Below the pieces are notes generated by a model that ran no database searches, had not been told where the DNA came from, and worked only from the letters and a program-made list of their open reading frames with translations. From contig OZ237735.1 in NCBI GenBank assembly GCA_965178125.1, forward strand, positions 1,178,001 to 1,242,000: a stretch of DNA of 64,000 nt. Direction: 5' to 3'. The DNA is from Bilabrum cf. latius. Taxonomy: Eukaryota; Bigyra: Bicosoecida; Bigyra; Bicosoecida. The stretch's first letter is position 1, and the number at the start of each line of letters is the position of its first letter. Made by a program: the position numbers and the translations under genes. This document shows positions 58,362 to 64,000 of the stretch, one piece after another.

Positions 58362-61300
58362 TCAATACTCCTCAGGCAGCTCCGTTAGTGACGGCATGAG
58401 TCTCTTGAGTACAGCCATGTGCTTCCCACCGGTGGTTGACAGCTGCCCTCCGTTCCGCGTCCGACGTGCTGTGCTCGTTGTGGACCCACTCTGACCTCCT
58501 CGAGGCACAGACGCTTTTGTACCTCGATCTACATGCAGCTGACCTGGGTGCTTCGGGTTTGGGGTGACCAGGCCTGCAGCTCCACCGTTACTTACCCGTG
58601 CCAGCAAGATCTGCACATCAGTTTGACCCGCGGCCCCTGCAATGTCCCAGGCCGTCCGCCCCTCGGCATCCTTTTGGGTAGGCTGTGCACCGTGCGCAAG
58701 CAACAAGGCCGCAGCTTTGAGGTGCCCTCCCGCAGCAGCACACATCAGCGCGGACAGCTTTGTTGGTGGGGGGGCATAATTCGGCGAAGCTCCTCGGCGT
58801 AGAAGGGCTGCCATAACGAAAAGATGGCCATGGGCAGCCGCTACTGCCAATGGGCTCGGCGTGGAGGCATGCAGCGGGTGATTCGGCCGCACTCGAACTG
58901 CCGGCCTCTCGATCAGGACTGGTACAACGAAGACGTCCGTACTGTTGGTCTGAACGCCAAAATCTGTCGAAGGACCCGCTGCTGATGGTGCGTCGGCTGC
59001 AGATTTCAGTAAGGGCAGCGAATTTGCATCACCGCCGTCGTGCTGCGAGACATGGTCAAAGCTCTCCTTCGCCTCTCGGTCCATCACGCTGCCGGTATCA
59101 CTTGCCGAGGCATTGAGCAACATGCTGGGAAGCCTGTACAACCGCTTGTTCTCCAATCGAGTTGAGCCAGACGACAGACTCGCAGTTGCACCGCGCACTG
59201 AATGGGCATGGTGAACAGGCACTTGCATTTCAGGCGCATATGCGGGAGCCTGCAGGGCCCGTCGGTCATCGGGAGGCAGCAGATGAGGGTTCGCTTGCAT
59301 GTACTACTACACCTATGAGATGCCTTCGTCACTGACAAACGAGGCCCTAGCAACCAATTGTGCGCCTCGCATCGACGCCGCTGCTGGCTGACCAACAACG
59401 AATCTTCCCCGCTGGCTACTGGGTCGCAGCGTACCGCTCAGCCGAAGGCGTTTCATGCGCTCTGCAAGATCCACGAGAGCATAATTCGGCAGCAGCACGG
59501 AATTCTCCTTGGCGTAGCCCACCGACGAGTCTGGCGCAGGCGCAAACTGTCCGCCGTACAAAGCCCTGGCACCAGCGAGAGGTATTGTCGCCGCGAAGCG
59601 TGTGGCCCAGCTCAGTGCACTATGCCCGCCCAGACCTCCGCCACACGGAATCTCTGGATTCGCGCCCTATTCTACGGCCCGCAAGACTTCTTTAAAGTCC
59701 ATTCGAAGCATCGCTAGCTAAAGGTCAGCCTGCTTTCTCTCGCCTGCCTGTTTGGACCGTAGGATGAGCCGCCTGCCTACGATCGATCGGCCAGACCTGT
59801 CGTCTGTGATGATTCCAGCTCGATCCACCGCCTCAATGCAGGCATCGATAACCTCATCATGAGACAGAGAAAATCCAGATTCGTACGAACCTTCTGCAAC
59901 AGAGCCAATGTGGTCAGAGCGGTTGGCTCTACGCTGCCTCCCTGCTCCACGGCGTTCGAAGACTCTCCAACCAATCTCGCAGCAGCCCAATATGCTGGAC
60001 TGCACGCTATCAAATGATATGACTGTCTCTCCATTTCCGCTGCAAATTGCACAATTCACGGGCTGCACAGCATCAAGCCCCGGAGGGTCAGCCATAAGCG
60101 ACAAGGTGCTGCCTTGGGCGGACACCGACGCTGCCTGCCCACCGAATACCATCGACTCGCCGGCAATAGAGCTGTGGTCATCGGCAACGGACTGCACCTC
60201 CCCGATCAAGTCAACAGTACCCATTCCTGGCCGAGCCTTCGTACTCATGCGACGAGTTCCGCTTGCCACGGCACGCTCGATGATCGAATGCCTTCGACGC
60301 TTGCGCCCTTGTCCTCCGGTTGCTCTGGCTGCGGCGACCGATGTCCTACGCGCCCTTGCGCGTGATGGTGCACCTTCCGTATCGACATGAAAGCGGGGAT
60401 TACCCGCCCGTTTTCTGGCCAGCATTGATTGTCGCTTGAGCGCCTGCCTCTTAATGAGGTCTCGCTGTTGCTGCAATGACCTCGATACTCCGAGCGCAAG
60501 GGAATCAAAGTAGGCGCCCTAGTCGAGCGAATCGATCTGCAGGACGCGCATATCGTCGCCTCCAAGCGAACCAGCGATTCCAAGGTGGGCATCGCTTGAA
60601 ATTGGGTCTGCTTCTCGATATGCGTCGCTCGAAGGCTTTGATCCTGCGTTTGAATCGACTTCAGGGACTCCCAAGGTCTGCAGGGTATTCTAGCTGTGGC
60701 GAAGCGACGGCTGCATAGCTATCAGCCTAGCCTGCTCCAACACTATGGCAAATACATTGGGGTCGAGCAAGGGGGCTAACGAGCCAGGAGGAGTACGAAT
60801 GGGCCGGATATACGACCGTCGTCTCACCACCGGCAAGCCCCATCGTAAAGCAACGAGGCCAAGCCAGCGGCACACTCTCTCATTACCGTTGTACGCAGCC
60901 TCCACCAAGGGCACACGATGCTCTTCCCGGCGGTCGCGATACTTGCGAAGGTCTGCTTGGAGCGCAAGATAGGCAGCGGCGTCTGCGATCACCCGATTCC
61001 CGCCCATGTTTCCAAGGCGGGCACGATCCTCGGAAACCTGCCACCTGGCATACAGCCAGAACGATTCCAGCATGGCGCATGCGGATTTCCCGAGGCTCCA
61101 TTGTTCCGGCGGATCGTCGGCTTCCTCATCTTCATCGAGAAGACCTACATCAGGGTGTGCTTGCTCTAGCTCCTGTTTGTTCAGCTTTCCATCGCTGTGC
61201 AGTCGCTTCATGGCCAGATATCTGCGCTGGATAGCTCGCTCTTCCTCCCACCAAGGCGGGATGCGGAATCCAACAGCTTGCATCAGCGGGTTGGCGCCCT

Positions 61301-64000
61301 CTACGCTACCGTACTCACTGAATGCAAATTCATTCTTAGGCATTTGAAACCCCTGCGGCAATGGCTTTGATGATGACGTAGCCTTGGTTGCACCGTTGTG
61401 ACCTGAAGATGGGTTCTCGGCATCGTTCTGATCGGGTGCGCCCGCTGGCTCCCCTTTCCCTTCAGATTGATCTTCCCCTGGCTTTCTTGCTCCGACGCTC
61501 GTGGGGAACTTCGAGAGCAACAGGGCGGCCGTGGCACCGGTGATACCTGAAAACCGAACATCTGCACCAACTGGGTCGGAGCCTCGGCGAAGGAGGAGCT
61601 CGGCTCCAGCTAGATTCCCGACGGCACACGCCCACGAAAAAGCCGTGTGGCCGTTGCCGCACCGAAGGTGAAGAAGTCTAGCAACCCAGAGCGCTCGCTG
61701 GAGCGGAAACACGTCGGCCTCCGCCACCCTCCGGACGACCTTTTTCCTTTCATGCAGCACTACTAGCCGACGGAGCTCTTTCCGAAGGTACCTTGCGTGC
61801 ACCGCGCCAGTGGGCTTGGCCCTGGCAGCTGCCATGGAGGAAGACTCCACGTCGCACTCATCATACGCCGCAAGGATGGATTGCCTGGCTTTCGAGCGTA
61901 TCCCACCTAGGCCTTGGCGCGCCAATCGTTGCTCCCTTCGTTCAATCGCATCTAGCTTCGCCTGCACCCGCTCGAGCTCACTTGCGGTGTCAGCTTCTTC
62001 CTGCCTTGCTCGGTTGCGAGTCCGGCGAGCTCGACGCAGCTGCCACATAAAAGCAGTCACATGGCAGGATACGTGCGGACGACCGCCAACGGTTATCTCA
62101 TCGACCAGATCGTTGTCATGCCTGAGGATCGCGCTGAAAAGCTGAGACTGCACCGCACTGAGCTGCGTGCTGGTGAACAAGAATTGATAAATGTCACCGT
62201 GACCCCGGCGCTTCGCCTCTGACAATGCTGATACCTTGAGCTTGTTAATCCGGCGTGGGAGGGCCTGGAATCGCTCCACAAGCAGCTTGACTAGACTCAA
62301 GTGGTTCCCTCTGACAGCCTCGATCAAGGCCGTGTAGCCTCGCGAGGTTTCGTGATCCACACCGACTCCAGCATCCAGCAGCACCACGCAAACCTTCTCG
62401 TGGCCATGCATCGCTGCGAGCGTTAATGGGGTGTGCCCCTGCGATGACTCAATCAGCAGGGCATCAAGGCTGCCTAGCGTGGCGAACTGACCAACCAATG
62501 AGTGATCTCCGGTGCGGCATGCGCGAAATAGCGGTGAGCTGCTGTACACGGGGTCGAACAGCAATACACCACCGGTCACAGCCCCAGGCCAACTTGCAGG
62601 AGACACATCAGTATCGTCCAACCCTGACCCACGGCCCGCAAGTGAGTCTTCTGCAACCGATGCAGAGACGAGAGAGGATGAATCGCGGGCCTCGACTTGC
62701 CTAACGGCGTCGGGCACCCGAGCAGCTGCACGAAGGACCTCTTCCATGATCACCTGATGCTGTGACTTCTACTGCTAGCGACCTTGCGCTGCGTCGTGGT
62801 CGCTAGCCTGTCGCCGGAACCATCGGAGAAGCGGTTTTGAGTTGGAAAGCACTGCAGCCTCATAGACTGGGTCTGGTACATGCCCAAGGGCCTCCCACCG
62901 TGCCTGCTGCTCCCACCTTCTGCGAGCCTGCATTTGCGCAAAAGCAGCGCCAGAGCTAGAAAGTTGTTCGGCCCATAGTTGCACCTCCCACCCTGGAATG
63001 AAGACGCTGCCACCGCGACGACGGCTAGTCCTTGCTACGGGCGTGTCTCTGCCGGCTTGCTCCAGCTGCTGCACGTCAATCACACGCTCGGCCCCCGCTT
63101 CGTCCTCGTTAAAGTCAAGGGCGTCAGGTTCGCTGGCCATTGCAGACACATCGCCAAGAAAACTAGCGTCCTGGTGGCCGGTGGCAAGTCTACGATCTCG
63201 CACGTGACCAGATTCTTGGTCCTGCCTCTCTTCGGCGCGAGCTAAGCGACGGAGCATTCTCCGCTGCCGACGCTGGAACTTGATTCGCGCATCGGAGGCA
63301 GGGACTCCCTTTGCAACTGCTTCGTCCCTGTCTTCCTGCATCGAACACTGTGGGAACTCAACGACAAGCGCAAGAGGGTGTGGGTACGCAATCCAGTCCG
63401 CCATGGGTGCCACTGTGGAAAAATACCGAGACAGACCATCCTGTGCATCTGCTCCTCCTGCGCTACCGTCCGCGGCATTAGATTTGTTCTATCTAGCAGC
63501 TTGTTTCTCGGCTCGAATGGCCTCTACCCTTGCCATCTCAGGGTCGAAAGGTACCAGCTGTAGCTCGTCGGATGTGGTTGCGTGCTGGCGACCCAAAAGC
63601 TTGCCAGATGACCGGCTGCCACGCACACCCAATTCGCGCAGAATCTCGCCCCCCCCGCGCGACACAATCCCGGTTCTGTAGTCCTCTACATCGTCTGCAA
63701 ATGCACCCGCGTCATCAAAGTCAATCGCTGCTCCCTAGTGGTTTTCACTGGGCGCACCTGCATCGTGGTCGAGTAGACCCGCGTCTGGTAAGTCGACAGC
63801 ATCTCCAAGCACACCTTCGACAGGCATTCCTGCCGCAACAAGTTCAAGTTGAAGAGCGGACAGCTTGATTTCGCCCTTTTTTATTTTTTGAACAATCTCT
63901 GGGGCATGCCCTGTGTCCTACGACCCACCCCACCGCTGGGCCAGCAGCTGCCTCTCCCTTGCTTCTTGCATGCGCAGGAGATCTCTCATGGCATGCAGCT
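58362..64000 (-). CDS. Giant ankyrin-repeat protein (5' end outside window)
   Basis: One frame is open on the minus strand from the right edge to TGA 58362 (at least 1879 codons) with TAG read as Gln (63918, 63735, 63489, 62775, 62769, 60690, 60519, 59718, 59667, 59313, 59307, 59304 and others). Ankyrin repeats occur in three clusters: about 62580-62150 (QGHTPLTLAAMHGHEKVCVV, RGYTALIEAVRGNHLSLVKL), about 61660-61560 (GHTAFSWACAVGNLAGAELL) and the C-terminus at about 58860-58600 (SPLAVAAAHGHLFVMAALLR, LSALMCAAAGGHLKAAALLL). Between them are helical and coiled-coil stretches (for example RARQEEADTASELERVQAKL) and a small Cys pair CAICSGNG. No catalytic domain is seen in the window. Likely a protein-interaction scaffold; partners cannot be inferred. 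Confidence 0.75.

Noticed and set aside
1-64000. UAG as Leu, Tyr or Glu instead of Gln, or both UAG and UAA as Gln
   Set aside because: The conserved TAG positions (PQG, QAGFR, FxxQFG, LVQR) are all Gln in the families, and TAA ends three genes cleanly, so UAA remains a stop.

Overview
This window is nuclear DNA from a GC-rich, gene-dense microbial eukaryote (a protist). It holds homologues of Hook, cyclin Y, REEP/Yop1, NIFK/Nop15 and an HMG-box protein, has GT-AG introns and carries a non-LTR retrotransposon. Its defining property is a changed nuclear genetic code. UAG is read as glutamine, while UGA and UAA still stop translation. Almost every long gene looks broken into short pieces under the standard code and becomes one clean frame when TAG is sense. 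At four conserved motif positions TAG stands where glutamine is expected: the trehalose synthase LV-Q-R position, the NIFK RRM F-x-x-Q-F-G position, and the reverse transcriptase P-Q-G and Q-A-G-F-R motifs. All stop codons I could assign are TGA (14) or TAA (3); none is TAG. UAG-only reassignment to Gln is rare among known nuclear codes (reported in the fornicate Iotanema and some ciliates). I cannot name the organism.

Layout, left to right. 1-5665 (-): a large HEAT-like protein with a ubiquitin-like region, running off the left edge. 5746-11955 (+): a 2069-residue CBM20-TPS-TPP protein with 19 in-frame TAGs. 12001-16626 (-): a giant glycosylated membrane protein. 16802-18596 (-): cyclin Y, multi-exon. 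18844-22442 (-): Hook-family coiled coil. 22679-23707 (+): HMG-box protein. 24055-25181 (-): REEP5/Yop1. 25440-26435 (+): PNPOx-like flavoprotein. 26677-27936 (+): NIFK/Nop15. 28121-31645 (-): low-complexity protein of unknown function. 31728-37360: a full-length LINE on the minus strand whose single 1795-codon ORF is intact only under the UAG=Gln code. It is followed in tandem by a 5'-truncated copy (37366-37572) at the same 5-bp target. 37754-40579 (-): a kinase N-lobe with no C-lobe.

From 41959 to 57194 the content changes: a giant protein with a GIY-YIG-like domain, a coiled-coil protein, a small RING protein, about 118 copies of a 21-bp minisatellite, and a giant Ulp1-like cysteine protease whose catalytic His and Asp are about 680 residues apart. 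This block abuts a heparinase II/III gene that has lost its 5' two thirds (57160-58176). I suggest, as inference only, that the block is or contains an uncharacterised large mobile element. From 58362 to the right edge (-) lies a giant ankyrin-repeat protein, again held together only by reading TAG as Gln.

The housekeeping-type genes are mostly in divergent or convergent pairs with short gaps (45 to 350 bp). Start codons and the exon structures of three genes (left-edge HEAT gene, cyclin Y exons 3-4, kinase gene) are uncertain.
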